Assembly: GCA_021234155.1 (NCBI GenBank)
Contig: JAJEKV010000047.1
Coordinates: forward strand, 4,975,637 to 5,039,636
Length of the DNA: 64,000 nt
Source of the DNA: Isoetes taiwanensis
Lineage: Eukaryota > Streptophyta > Lycopodiopsida > Isoetales > Isoetaceae
Direction: 5' to 3'
Position 1 is the first letter of the stretch, and the number at the start of each line of letters is the position of its first letter. Under the pieces are notes generated by a model. It searched no databases. It worked only from the letters and a program-made list of their open reading frames with translations, and was not told the DNA's origin. This document shows positions 21,938 through 31,889 of this stretch, in pieces. The position numbers were made by a program, and so were the translations under genes.

Positions 21938-23421
21938 ATGGCGCCCAGTAGCTTTGTCCGATGGTATGATGCTGCCAACCATATCCATGATTTCCCTGCT
22001 GAAGAGGCCTTCCATGCATTTGATCATCTCTTTGATCTCCATGCAACATTGACCAGAACCCCTTTCTATACTGACATAATCTGCCAGTATGATCAGCAGA
22101 TCCTACCCTGGAAAGTTAGCTTGCCGCCTAGGGGAGGGAAATGGGTATCCCTAGATTTGCTTAGCCAAGCCTTAGGGGGAGGATCCAAGGGCAAGAACCA
22201 GCTGTGGGATAGGACAAGAAGCATGCCTGACTACATGACCTGCAGGCACAATAGGCATAGATACCTCTCAGCCCATGCAGCCCTCGCCCTATTCATGCAG
22301 TATAAGGCGATCAACAAGGTGGGGGAGCCCTCAATTCAGCCTTTGGACCTAATGCTACTCAACACTCGAAGGGAGCAAAGCCACATTCACGAGATTGAGT
22401 CCTCGGAGTACGAATACCACCAGCACTGCAAATCGAGCAAGATTACGAGCAGCTAGGGGAAGAAAACCTAGGTTGGGAAAGCAGAGAGGCGACAAGGATC
22501 GAGAGGCGCATAGCCAGGCATGATGATGAAATCAGGCGGGCCTATGAACCACCCATCACAGCCCTATCGCCAATAGTCATCGATGGAGAGGAGTACATCT
22601 TGGCAAATGACATCCTCAACCTTCCTTACTGCCAAGAAGAAGGGCTTAGAATCGACGAGCTCTTAGGCTTGATGGCAAAGGAGCAGCAAAGTGACTTCAT
22701 CGACTACTCCTATCAGGAAATTCCAAGGGAGCTAGCAGAGCGACACTCTTACGCCGGAGAGACAATGTCAGATATAGCTGCCTACGAACAGATAAGGGAG
22801 ATGTATCGTCAACAGGAACCAATCATCCCAGAGGAGGAGTTCCAAGAAATTCAAAGCAGATTGTACAAACCAGGAAGAGGCCCAAGCGCCAGCCGAACAG
22901 TTCGATCGAAAAGCATGCGAGAGGCATCCAACAGCATCAACTTGGAGAGTGCAACCATCATGTGGAGGGATCATGAAGACCTCTTGGCATTAGACACCTT
23001 CGGTGAGGCAGCTCAAAGGAAGGGCACAGGGTCGCAGATCATAAGCAAGGGTAAGGCGCTCCGCTACTATCTCCCAGTTCTCAGTCAAGGGCAGATGATA
23101 GTCTTCCACAAGGAGTTCAGCCCACGAGGGGAAGAGTCTATGGCGCTTCTTATAGCGTTGTCTGGCTTCGGGCAGCACGCCAAGCTAAGCAGCCACACGG
23201 ATCATATCATTCTCTTTAAGAGATCCGTGGCACTCCACTGCCTCGACTTCGCCGGGGGCCACCTCAGGGACGCAACATTGACAGTACTGGCGACAACAAC
23301 ACCCGAACTCCCGTCACCTCAAATGGCCCGAGCCCTCGAAGGGGGGTCTTCTAGAAACCTCGGCAAAGGTCTTCGACTTAGAGATGTCAAGAACTTCTTC
23401 AAATTAACGAAGGGGCATTGA
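21938..23421 (+). pseudogene. ORF2 of the H3-encoding element, copy A (one frame change)
   Basis: I do not recognise this protein. It starts MAPSSFVRWYDAANHIH and reads open to about 22400. A small deletion relative to copy B shifts the frame there. The second part (to 23421) ends VKNFFKLTKGH. Conserved blocks shared with copy B include FDHLFDLHATLTRTP, LPPRGG, MPDYMTCRHNRHRYLS, SPIVIDGEEYIL, NDILNLPYCQE and GLRIDELLG. The full protein would be about 490 residues. I see no signal peptide, membrane segment, zinc motif or known catalytic motif. It lies between the H3-like gene and gag in both copies, so it is a standard gene of this family. An accessory role is inference. Confidence 0.75.
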
Positions 23422-23970
23422 AGATGAATATTTTCTGTTCTCACTTATCTTCTAATTGTATTGAATGTCTTCAGTCTATATATTCTCTTATATATCAATT
23501 GCTATAAATTGTCCTTGACTTATAAGTGGAATTTTGACATGATTTCTTTTATGCCTAACAATAATTATCTTGTAAATAAGGATGAATAATGTATAACCTA
23601 AATAACAAGCATTGATGACCAATACTTGCAGCAAGGAACATCGGCTCAGGGTCTCAAGGCCAGGGCCAGCAGCACCAATGGGTACCTAGAAACTTGTTTG
23701 GGCGAGAACAAGACGACAACAACGATGAAATGACGGTGGAGACAGTGAAAGACTCACGCAGATGAGAAACCAGATGCAAAACATGCTTCAGTGGGCAACC
23801 CCATTGATAAACGCTTAGGAATACGGACCTCCACCACCACCTCCACCTCCTGTGCAAGGCATTGATGAGGCTCCACAGCCAGAAGGGGAAGAGAATCAAG
23901 GAAATGTCAGGGACAGGAAGAGGAGAAGGAGAAGCAGAAAGAGCCCAACACCATCCAGCTCTAGCGTATC

Positions 23971-24308
23971 TGTCAAGATATATGTGATATCGAGACCACC
24001 ATCTTGCTAGACATGCTGAAGCAGTGACTCAGCACTCAGCACAGCGGTGCTGAGAAAGTGCTGAACTGAACACAGTCAGCACCTTATCAGCACTGAGCAC
24101 CGACCTAACTAAGTAACGGCTGTTATTAGTGGGCGGTGGGTGAACGGCTAATACTATTCTTAGTATCACCATTTTGTTTATATCATTATACTTCATGTAT
24201 TGATACATGGCATTGAATACAATTCCTTTTTGCCTTTGTTTTGGGAGCTTGCGCTCTCGGATATTGGTGTGCATCCCCTTCTCTCCCTTTCTTGGTGCAA
24301 CCTTGACA
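23971..24308 (+). repeat. 5' LTR of the gag-only copia-type element
   Basis: It starts TGTCAAGATATATGTG and ends GCAACCTTGACA. It is nearly identical to 25980-26323 except for a block at about 24013-24090, which here is rich in CAGCAC and GTGCTGA and includes an 8-bp stem CTCAGCAC/GTGCTGAG. Confidence 0.92.
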
Positions 24309-24358
24309 TGGTATCAGAGCACTAGGTGTGGTGAGATTGATTCAAGATCAACACAGCA

Positions 24359-25897
24359 ATGGAGAAGGATGCAAGCTACAACCAGATTACCTTCCCTGGC
24401 AGTCATGCGATTCAAATCTTTGACGGCACAGGTTTCCAGCAATGGAAAAGTGGAATGATCTTCATTCTCAAAGATAAAGGAGTTTGGGGAGTTGTTACTG
24501 GCCAAGAACCTGCACCGGATGCCAAGAATATTGCTGATTTGCATGTTTGGCAGCTCCGAGATGACAAGGCAATGGCATATATCGGGCTCTCTTTAGCTGA
24601 CTCTATCCTTGATGAGTTCCAGCAGGAGAATAGCCACGATTTGTGGCATGCTCTCATTGAGAAGCATGACCAAAAGACCCATAATATTGGGCACATGTAT
24701 GCAGAGGTGATGGATATGTGCTGGGACGAGACTGCTGAAAGTCTTGATGAGTTCTCAGACCACATGAAGCACGTCTTCCAGCAGATTGAAGCTTTTGGAG
24801 AAGAGCATCAGATCTCACAATCGATGCAACTATTTTTCTTCCTTAGGTCATTACCTAATGCATTTGATTCTTTGTGCACCAGCTTCATGCAAGGCAAAGA
24901 TATGGGCTTCCATCAAGCAATCACTTCTATTAAGGAGGAGATCATGATGAGGCAAGATGCAGGTAAAGATGATCATGCCACTCTCTTTGCAGCAGGGCAT
25001 TCAAAGACTCAATCTACCCTAAATGGGGATGAGCACGATGAGGAGGAGATGCACATTGGCAGCAGATTATCTCTTCCTATTAAGCATGACGTAGTGGATT
25101 TAGATCCTTCTACTTTCTGGATATCAGGCGATGCAGTAGCAACCAATAAATGGATGCCAATTTCTGATATTCCAGCACCTTCCAAGCAAGGATTAATAGA
25201 TACCTCAGCCATTGAGCTAGGATATCTTGATGTGGCCTTCATTTCCCCATTTTCAGGCAATGTAGCAACACTTCATCAAGTGGCATTTATTTCTGATACT
25301 TTGGCAGCGTTTATGCAAGGAGGTACTCAGGTTCTAACACCTGATCAATTGATTTTTCTGTTCAGATTACAGAAACTTCCAGCACTTACAGCACTTCCAA
25401 CACTTCCAGCACCTGTTATGGCACTCAACTCTATTTTGTTTCCAGATCAAAGAGAAGACCTTAATTCACTTGATTGTGAAGGAGTTGAATATGCATCATA
25501 TATGATCATGATTCCAAAGCAAGGAGGAGTAGTTGACTTTTTACTTTTAGCAATACTTGATCAAGGTCAAGCGAAGGTATTAAGGTTTGACTTCCATGAA
25601 GAATTTCAACCTAGCATTGTTGGAGTAGCTGCATTTGTGGTTATTGAATCCACAAGCCTTAACGGAGTAATCATCCTTGATACTTCTATTGCCTATATCG
25701 AGGATATGCATGGAAGCAATTTTCATCTTCCTCTTGGCAAAACAATTATGGATATCAAAGACAAACTTCATTTTCCTACTCAACTTACTGTTCCTGATAT
25801 AGTGGTTGATCAACAGGTCTATTTACCTACCAGAGGGAATAGAGCTGATCTCTTCATGCAAACTTGGTTTGCGAGCTTTTCAGATGAACCTGATTAA
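24359..25897 (+). CDS. Copia-type Gag-like protein with unassigned C-terminal half
   Basis: This is an intact 512-residue frame starting 39 nt after the primer-binding site. Residues 1-200 are a copia Gag: FDGTGFQQWKSGMIFILKDK, DLWHALIEKHD, LDEFSDHMKHVFQQIEAFGE and LRSLPNAFDSLCTSFM. The zinc knuckle normal for copia Gag is missing. Residues 200-512 have no match I know. They are rich in hydrophobic strands and contain a small repeat (LPALTALPTLPAPV). The open frame over 1.5 kb suggests recent selection or recent insertion. It could act as a Gag supplied to, or parasitising, another element. Confidence 0.85.
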   Translation: MEKDASYNQITFPGSHAIQIFDGTGFQQWKSGMIFILKDKGVWGVVTGQEPAPDAKNIADLHVWQLRDDKAMAYIGLSLADSILDEFQQENSHDLWHALIEKHDQKTHNIGHMYAEVMDMCWDETAESLDEFSDHMKHVFQQIEAFGEEHQISQSMQLFFFLRSLPNAFDSLCTSFMQGKDMGFHQAITSIKEEIMMRQDAGKDDHATLFAAGHSKTQSTLNGDEHDEEEMHIGSRLSLPIKHDVVDLDPSTFWISGDAVATNKWMPISDIPAPSKQGLIDTSAIELGYLDVAFISPFSGNVATLHQVAFISDTLAAFMQGGTQVLTPDQLIFLFRLQKLPALTALPTLPAPVMALNSILFPDQREDLNSLDCEGVEYASYMIMIPKQGGVVDFLLLAILDQGQAKVLRFDFHEEFQPSIVGVAAFVVIESTSLNGVIILDTSIAYIEDMHGSNFHLPLGKTIMDIKDKLHFPTQLTVPDIVVDQQVYLPTRGNRADLFMQTWFASFSDEPD

Positions 25898-25979
25898 GTG
25901 AGCCTTGACCAAGATTCAGATCTTATCTCCAGGAGGAGGAGGCTGAGCATGGAGATGGCGATCTCTCATCAAGGAGGAG

Positions 25980-26323
25980 TGTCAAGATATATGTGATATC
26001 GAGACCACCATCTTGCTAGACATCTTTGAAGCGGTGACTTCGGCCTTTCAAGCCTGCGGTGGTCTTCGAGAAAGTCTTGAATCGAACACAAAGACCTTAT
26101 CAAGATCGAAAGCACCGACCTAACTAAGTAACGACTGTTATTAGTGGGCGGTGGGTGAACGGCTAATACTATTCTTAGTATCACCATTTTGTTTATATCA
26201 TTATACTTCATGTATTGATACATGGCATTGAATACAATTCCTTTTTGCCTTTGTTTTGGGAGCTTGCGCTCTCGGATATTGGTGTGCATCCCCTTCTCTC
26301 CCTTTCTTGGTGCAACCTTGACA
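25980..26323 (+). repeat. 3' LTR of the gag-only copia-type element
   Basis: It matches 23971-24308 over both ends. At about 26022-26108 it carries a different block, in which TCAAG and CTTGA stand where the 5' LTR has TCAGC and GCTGA. Confidence 0.92.
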
Positions 26324-27757
26324 GTATCAGATACCTCTAACAGTCAGACTAGTAGCAGCTCCGAGAGCGAGTCAGATGCATCACAGGATAGGAAAAAGAA
26401 CAGGAAGACAGATGATTATCAGAAGAAAGTGGATAGTGCCATGAGTAATGTCTGGAGGACGAGAAAGCTTGGTCAGTTTTCAGGTAAAGACAGGTCAGGC
26501 ATGGAAGCAGAGGCTGGCTTTGAGATGGAGGAATTTAGGACATAGGCAAGGTTGCAACAACCAATTTAATAGGACCAGCTAGGATATGGTGGAAAGGGTA
26601 TGCTAAGTCTAATAAGTTGAGACGAAACAGTTGCAGATTCAAGACCTTCAGCAAAGCTTTCCGCAAACATTACGTGTCGAGATCTCACACTAGTAGGCAG
26701 ATCCAACAGTTCTACAGGCTAGACCAGGGGAACCTATCAATAGCTAAGTACACAGAGGAATTCATGAGGTTAAGACTCAATGTGCCCAGGATCACAGAGA
26801 GACAAGCGGTCGATGGTTACATTGAAGGGCTCAACAGTAACATCAAGAGGTTAGTTCGAGCAATTAACCCAAAGACAATTGGGGAGGCCGAGGACAAGGC
26901 CTTGAGTTTGGAAGAAACCCCAGTAACTCCAGGGCAGAAACAGTTACCCTTCAAAGGTAAGACAACAGGGCAGTATCAGAATAGGCAAGCAGCAAACACG
27001 CCAGCCGGAGGCCAACACCAAGGGAAAGCTCAGGGAAAGCAATTTGGAGACCCGCAGGCCACAGGATGGATCAGGGGGCAGTTCGCTCAAGCGTCTTTTA
27101 GACAGCATCCCTAAGGAGAAGAGACAGGAATGCATTGAGAAGAAGTTGTATTTTAGGTGCTTCCAGCCAGGGCACAGAACACACAACTGTCCATTCGTCA
27201 TGCAGGCAGCATTGGCAGAACTTGTAGACTGGGAATCGCCGACCGAAGGTGATGATGAGGACGAAGACCAGTAGGAAGGCCAAGATTTTATAGAAGGTGA
27301 GTGCAAAATCTGTGCAGCTATTGAGTCAGGGGATGTTGAAAATCAGTCCACAGTCATCTCGACTGAGGGAATCATAGATGCAATCCATACCTAGTCTTGA
27401 TAGATACAGGTAGCTCTCATAACTTTGCCTCTCCTAGGCTTGCTGCCCTAATGAAGAGTAAGGTCTTGAAGTCAAAGCCAAGGCCAATTAGCATGGCAAG
27501 TGGTACTATTCGCCACACTAAGGGGAGGAGGATCACGTTTGACATAGACCTTAGTGGAAGCAAATGGCCGATGGGGGCAGAGGTGATGGATATTGGAAAG
27601 TATGATCTTATAGTGGGAATGGAGTTCCTAAAGCCAGCTAAAGCGATGATAGATTGTGAGCGCAACGAGATCTCCATGACGGCGCCGGACGGCAACAGAT
27701 TCATAGTAAAAGGTAAGAAGGTAGCTTCTCCTATGCAGTGCATTTCTATGAAGCAGC

Positions 27758-29394
27758 TGTGACGTTCCAGGGGAATATACGCTATAAATACGTATATTCC
27801 TGGACCCGTCACTATACAAGTCTATTTTCATAGCCTTGTATACCATAGATTGTGGCACTAGGGGGCGTGACTAAGTTATTCACATAACTTAGCCAACCTT
27901 AGGTTAAGACCCTTTTCCACGTGGCCTTAACCTATTGGGCACCCGCCACACGGACTTACCCTATTGGTGCCACGTGGCATCCTATGTGGACCTAACTTAT
28001 ATTAGCTGAAACCCTAACCCTAGGCCTCTTTCCAGCCCTAACTCCCAGAGACTCATCTACGCATTCGAAACCCCATTTCGAATATCGTTTGCTGTGGCAT
28101 AGATTGGTGCAGCAGCCCCCGTAGAGTAGACCCGTTCTTGGAGCAAGAGCAGCATTACGCGAGTCGAAGACCATGGAGACACCCGGATCTGGAGGGAGAG
28201 CTTCGGGAGCAGGTATGTAGAGTAGTAGTTATGATAGTTCATCTGGAATTAGCATTCCAGATGTGCTAGTATCTTGTATCTAGGGTAGAGCCATCCTAGA
28301 ACTCGCATACATCATCTCAACCCTAATCAATGAACCCTAACCATAGGTTAGATTGTATGATTAGGTTAAGATGTTCTTATGATTATTCTTATGATGTGAT
28401 GATTATATGACGATGGTTGATCATGTTTGCTCCTCTTGTATTGGGAAGGGGGGTAGAGACCTAGAGCCATATGTAGTATGCTCCTAGAGTAGATCCCTTA
28501 GTTCCTATTAGTTGCGGCCTGTGCATAGGAGCCCACCAGGCTATTGGGGCTATGATGTGACTCAGCACCACATAACGGGGCTAGAAGCAATGTGGAGGGA
28601 GGATCCCTGCCGAGTGGGGGCTACGGGGGATCCCATAGTGGGCTAGGCTTATGGTCGGTCACTTTGTGAGGGCCGAGCATGAGTCAGACACCTTCTGGGG
28701 CAATGGTGCCGCCCTGCCTCTCGAGAGCTGCAAGTGTCGGCTTGGCTCTCGTTTTGGGGGGTTAAGTCGGGTACGAATCGTGTGTCGCCACGATTCTCTA
28801 GCCGCCCACGGAAGCTCTAGACCCTGGGAAGGGGAGATGCAACCCTTCCTGCCTCGTCGGACCAGGGAGATGCAACCTGGAGTAATCCCGATGGGTGATA
28901 CCATGGGATTGCGTATCCGGAAGGCTAGAGTCACGCCAGAGCCTGATTTAGCCCATCTGCAAGGTATGCACAGGAGGGGCGGCTGGAGTGGTCAACCCTA
29001 GCCATTGTCTTATGCCAGCCCTCGCCATTGCCATGACTCGGTCTGTTCTATCTTGAGGCCTAGCCGGTCAGTCATCCTCCTTACGAGTCTGAGCCGTGGT
29101 AGTAGCTATCATGTTTTACGGTTTATGATTATCATCTTTGCTTTGGTATATGTGTGATGGACTACCCTTCGAGGTAGTATTTATATGTTTGATGCTAGTT
29201 CTGACATGTTTATCGCTTCCGCTGATATAGGAGCCCATAGGGGAAGGGTGCGCAAGACACCTTCGTGTCCCCTCCCCGCACTAGGGTCACCTTAGAGTGC
29301 GGGGCAGACGGAGGGCCTGTGCGGTTGTTGAGCCGGACAGGGGATTTCCTGCCGGGTGTACGGCCGGGCGCCGTATGTTTAGGGGAGTGTCACA
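27758..29394 (+). repeat. 5' LTR of element B
   Basis: The 1637-bp LTR starts TGTGACGTTCCAGG and ends GGGGAGTGTCACA. The primer-binding site TGGTATCAGAGCC follows at 29396-29408. The last 395 bp match the LTR remnant of copy A at 18822-19223. Confidence 0.9.
27917..27978. promoter_or_regulatory. Two G-box palindromes in the LTR of element B
   Basis: CCACGTGG occurs at 27917-27924 and GCCACGTGGC at 27969-27978. CACGTG G-boxes are bound by plant bZIP and bHLH factors. Their position about 160-220 bp into the LTR fits a U3 enhancer. Actual binding is inference. Confidence 0.45.
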
Positions 29395-29873
29395 ATGGTA
29401 TCAGAGCCATGTTCTTGGTTGACCAGGAACTAGCACTGACCATAACCTTGAAAGTAGTCTAACAGGCTTATAGGGGTGTGAAGTAAAAATTTCCACCATT
29501 GAACCTCGAAAATAAGGGAAAAATTTTCTCTTAGGTAGAGGGCCCGGAATTAGGTTAAGTGTTAGACGAAGAAATGGATGAGTCAAATTCATTTTCTAGT
29601 AAAATTGGAGTGAAAATTATGCATCTGCATCAAATTTCACCTAAAATGGTTCGAAGAATCATGCCAATCGGAGACCCGAGTGAAAAATGGCGCAAATCCA
29701 TAATTAGCACTTCAAACTATTAGGAAATTCGAAAATTTTAAAGTATAATATGAATTAATACAGAATTAATACAAACATTAATAATTAAATAATTACTAAA
29801 TATGGGGTAATTAATAAGAGAGGCTAATAAATAGGGGTAATTATGGTGGGAGAATATTCCCAGGGACCCTCCC

Positions 29874-29883
29874 TTTTAAATAT
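29874..29883 (+). promoter_or_regulatory. TATA-like box upstream of the B histone gene
   Basis: TTTTAAATAT lies 97 nt before the start codon of the H3-like gene and is matched at 19691-19700 in copy A. Confidence 0.4.
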
Positions 29884-29970
29884 CTGACACCTCATTCTCC
29901 CTCCAACCTTTTTCCTCCACCATCTCTGTCTTGATCAGCCTTACGTCATCCATTTCCTGAACCGTAAGAT

Positions 29971-31119
29971 ATGGCACGCACAAAACAAACCTACAGGAAG
30001 ACTAGCCCTAGGCGAACTCCCTCTATGGCGGCAGCAGCAGCAGGCGGCCATGGGAAGCAGATACCACCCCACTTGAGGCCCAAGCCCGGCGAGGCGGACG
30101 CGTCTTCTTCCGACGAGACATTCCATGTAGCAGAGGAGGAGTTTCCGAGTAGTTCGTCCGAGCAAACCCAGCGGACGGACGAAACCCATGACCTCGGCAA
30201 TCTATCCGACCAGGGGGTGGAGCGCAGGGAGGAGCACAGGGAGGAGCGCCGGGAGGAGGAGCCCGACCAGCGGCAGGAGGACCAGATCGAGCAGCCAGGC
30301 CCCTCTTCCATTAAGAAGAAGGGCAAGCAGAAGGTGAAGGAGTGGCCAGAGGAGCGGGCAGCTCGCAAGAAAAGGGAAAGGGAGCTGCAGGAGAAGGAAA
30401 GGAGGATGAAGAAGAGAAATGACTGGCCTCGCGGGATGGTCACAATCGAAGAACCTTGCTCCCGCGAGGTAGATGAAGAGGAGGAGGCGGGAGGAGGAGA
30501 CGAAGACGGAGAGGAGGAGGAGGGGCAGCAGAGCGCCAGGAAGTCTTCCAACCCCGACGCGAGACCACCTTACCCTAAGTGGCCTGAGCCACCGAAGGTG
30601 GTCAAAAAGCAGAAGGTGGGAGAGCGAGAATTCACGCTCCGTCAGGATCGTGAATTCATGCGCAAGATGAAGGCATACCAAGAGTACCTCCGTCGCTGGA
30701 CGAGGTACAACGACTGGTACTGCCGTCATAATGTGCAGAAGTCCGTCGAGGGCGGCAGGCCAAAGAAAAACCAGCCGAAGCCACCCCCACCTAGACCGGA
30801 GAAGCCCAAAAGGGTTCACCACGGGCCAAACAGTCCGCATGCCCGTGTGTTTAGGGAGATCAAGCACTTTCAAATGTGCACAAATCTCCTGATAAGGAAG
30901 GCGCCTTTTGAACGCCTCCTTCGGGAAGTTATGCAGGAATTCCGGACCGATTATAGGGTTACCCCTCTAATGACCCGGGCCCTGCAAGAGGCCGCTGAAG
31001 CAGAGCTGGTACAGCTCTTTGAGGAAGGGAATCTCTGTGCCATCCATGCTAAGAGGGTCACGCTCATGCCGAAGGACATACACTTAGCACGGAGGATTCG
31101 CAGAGCCCCAATTTTGTAA
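29971..31119 (+). CDS. Retrotransposon-encoded histone H3-like protein with long N-terminal tail
   Basis: This is an intact frame of 382 residues. Residues 1-11 copy the H3 tail start ([11 protein letters not shown] after Met), keeping R2, K4, R8, K9 and a Thr at position 10. SPRRTPS follows. Residues 40-210 are an acidic, Ser-rich and Lys/Arg-rich spacer. Residues 215-260 form an extra basic-aromatic helix ([17 protein letters not shown]). Residues 290-378 are an H3 histone fold: [71 protein letters not shown] and IHLARRIR. The C110, H113 and D123 equivalents of the H3-H3' interface are kept. Loop 1 has the canonical H3 length, although TNLL and KRVTLM also occur in CENH3. It could enter nucleosomes with H4, mark new element DNA or compact the genome in the particle; all these roles are inference. 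Confidence 0.93.
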   Translation: MARTKQTYRKTSPRRTPSMAAAAAGGHGKQIPPHLRPKPGEADASSSDETFHVAEEEFPSSSSEQTQRTDETHDLGNLSDQGVERREEHREERREEEPDQRQEDQIEQPGPSSIKKKGKQKVKEWPEERAARKKRERELQEKERRMKKRNDWPRGMVTIEEPCSREVDEEEEAGGGDEDGEEEEGQQSARKSSNPDARPPYPKWPEPPKVVKKQKVGEREFTLRQDREFMRKMKAYQEYLRRWTRYNDWYCRHNVQKSVEGGRPKKNQPKPPPPRPEKPKRVHHGPNSPHARVFREIKHFQMCTNLLIRKAPFERLLREVMQEFRTDYRVTPLMTRALQEAAEAELVQLFEEGNLCAIHAKRVTLMPKDIHLARRIRRAPIL

Positions 31120-31321
31120 GTTTTGTTAAACAGCTAAGTTTTCAATGTAAATGTATTTTCCTTATTAATATAAAAAGTTTTCCTTCTTGATGCTTGAAAA
31201 ATAGGGAATTAAATCAAATTGTAGTAGAATTCTTTATAGCATGCTTAGGAATTGTCTAGAAACTATGTCTACAACAAATTTTGGCAAAAAAAAATGTCAT
31301 CAAAAGCAAAAAAATGGGCCA

Positions 31322-31593
31322 ACCGGGTGAGACCGCGCCAAACGCGTCTGCGTTCGCGACGCAGAGGCCATCCGCGCGGATTCACCCGGGTGCGCAAAAA
31401 ACTTGCTTTTAGATGTCGGTTTTGCTCAAAATAAGTTGCCAGCTAGGTTAGAATTGATCCAATTAGTCATGTTAGCATCTTCCAACTCTTAAAAATGATT
31501 AAAAATGGCTCAAAATTAGGCCAACCGGGTGAGACCGCGCCAAACGCGTCTGCGTTCGCGACGAAGAGGCCATCCACGCGGATTCACCCGGGT
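31322..31593 (+). repeat. Two ~70-bp palindromes 202 bp apart, copy B
   Basis: Units lie at 31322-31391 and 31524-31593. Outer arms ACCGGGTGAGACCGCGC and GCGCGGATTCACCCGGGT enclose CTGCGTTCGCGACGCAG. Between outer and inner arms the sequence differs from copy A, but the fold is kept. Position and spacing match copy A. Confidence 0.85.
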
Positions 31594-31771
31594 CAGCCCA
31601 TTTTCGACCCAAATTAGCCAAATTTGACCCAACAAACTGCCATGTAGTGTTTCTTGCTTTGTTTTGCTTAGGTTTGCACTTCATGGTAGCTCATTTGGAC
31701 AACCATAGCCATAGAACAAAGATCTTTTCCATCTAGGAACCTTTTGCACGAATCCCGAGGCCAACCATAGT

Positions 31772-31782
31772 CTATAAAAAGG
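31772..31782 (+). promoter_or_regulatory. TATA box of ORF2, copy B
   Basis: CTATAAAAAGG lies 118 nt before the ORF2 start at 31890, as in copy A (119 nt), and the transcribed side is conserved. Confidence 0.65.
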
Positions 31783-31889
31783 GCCTCATTTGCCATTTCC
31801 CCTTCAACAGAACTGCTCCCAGCAACTTAGGTGATTTTCTGACTCCTCATTGATCCTTGCAAGCCATTTTCTGCACTCTTCCTTGCTCA

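Larger units (their letters stand above)
23971..26323 (+). mobile_element. Gag-only copia-type LTR element inside element A
   Basis: The element runs from TGTCAAG to CTTGACA, with target duplication GTATC at 23966-23970 and 26324-26328. LTRs of 338 and 344 bp enclose an iMet primer-binding site (24309-24320), a single 512-residue ORF and a polypurine tract CAAGGAGGAG (25970-25979). There is no protease, integrase or RT, so it is non-autonomous. Confidence 0.92.
18822..27757 (+). mobile_element. H3-encoding Ty3/gypsy element, copy A (truncated by insertion of copy B)
   Basis: Order: partial 5' LTR, iMet primer-binding site, leader, histone H3-like gene, palindrome spacer, ORF2, gag and the start of pol (protease). 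The gag is interrupted by a gag-only copia-type element at 23971-26323 with target duplication GTATC. The protease frame is cut at 27757 by the LTR of copy B. No RT or integrase of copy A is in the window. Several stops and frameshifts show that A is older or more damaged than B. Confidence 0.85.
23640..27757 (+). pseudogene. Gag and protease of element A, interrupted
   Basis: The gag N-terminus (23640-23970) encodes a proline-rich and basic region. It is cut by an inserted element and resumes at 26329. The core follows: RFKTFSKAFRKHY, IQQFYRLDQGNLSIAKYTEE and YIEGLNSNIKRLVRAI. In the zinc knuckle near 27150-27195 the first Cys is Tyr (LYFRCFQPGHRTHNC), so it should not bind zinc normally. 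Copy B keeps CFRC. The protease has the DTGSSHNFASP active site (27402-27434) and DLIVGMEFL. A deletion near 26540, relative to copy B, removes part of the gag core, and there are further stops. The frame ends where the LTR of copy B begins. Confidence 0.8.

Noticed and set aside
27758-29394. Reading the LTR at 27758 as the 3' LTR of element A rather than the 5' LTR of B
   Set aside because: It interrupts the protease frame of A with no polypurine tract before it, and a primer-binding site follows it, so it is the 5' LTR of B inserted in A. A recombinant tandem array cannot be fully excluded.
29991-30873. Long minus-strand ORFs opposite the B histone gene
   Set aside because: They mirror the Glu/Lys-rich spacer codons. 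There is no homology and no conservation with copy A in that sense.
29971-31119. Idea that the H3-like ORF is a host CENH3 gene beside which an LTR happened to insert
   Set aside because: Two copies have it at the same distance from the primer-binding site, followed by the same spacer, ORF2 and gag. Loop 1 also has ordinary H3 length, not the longer CENH3 loop.
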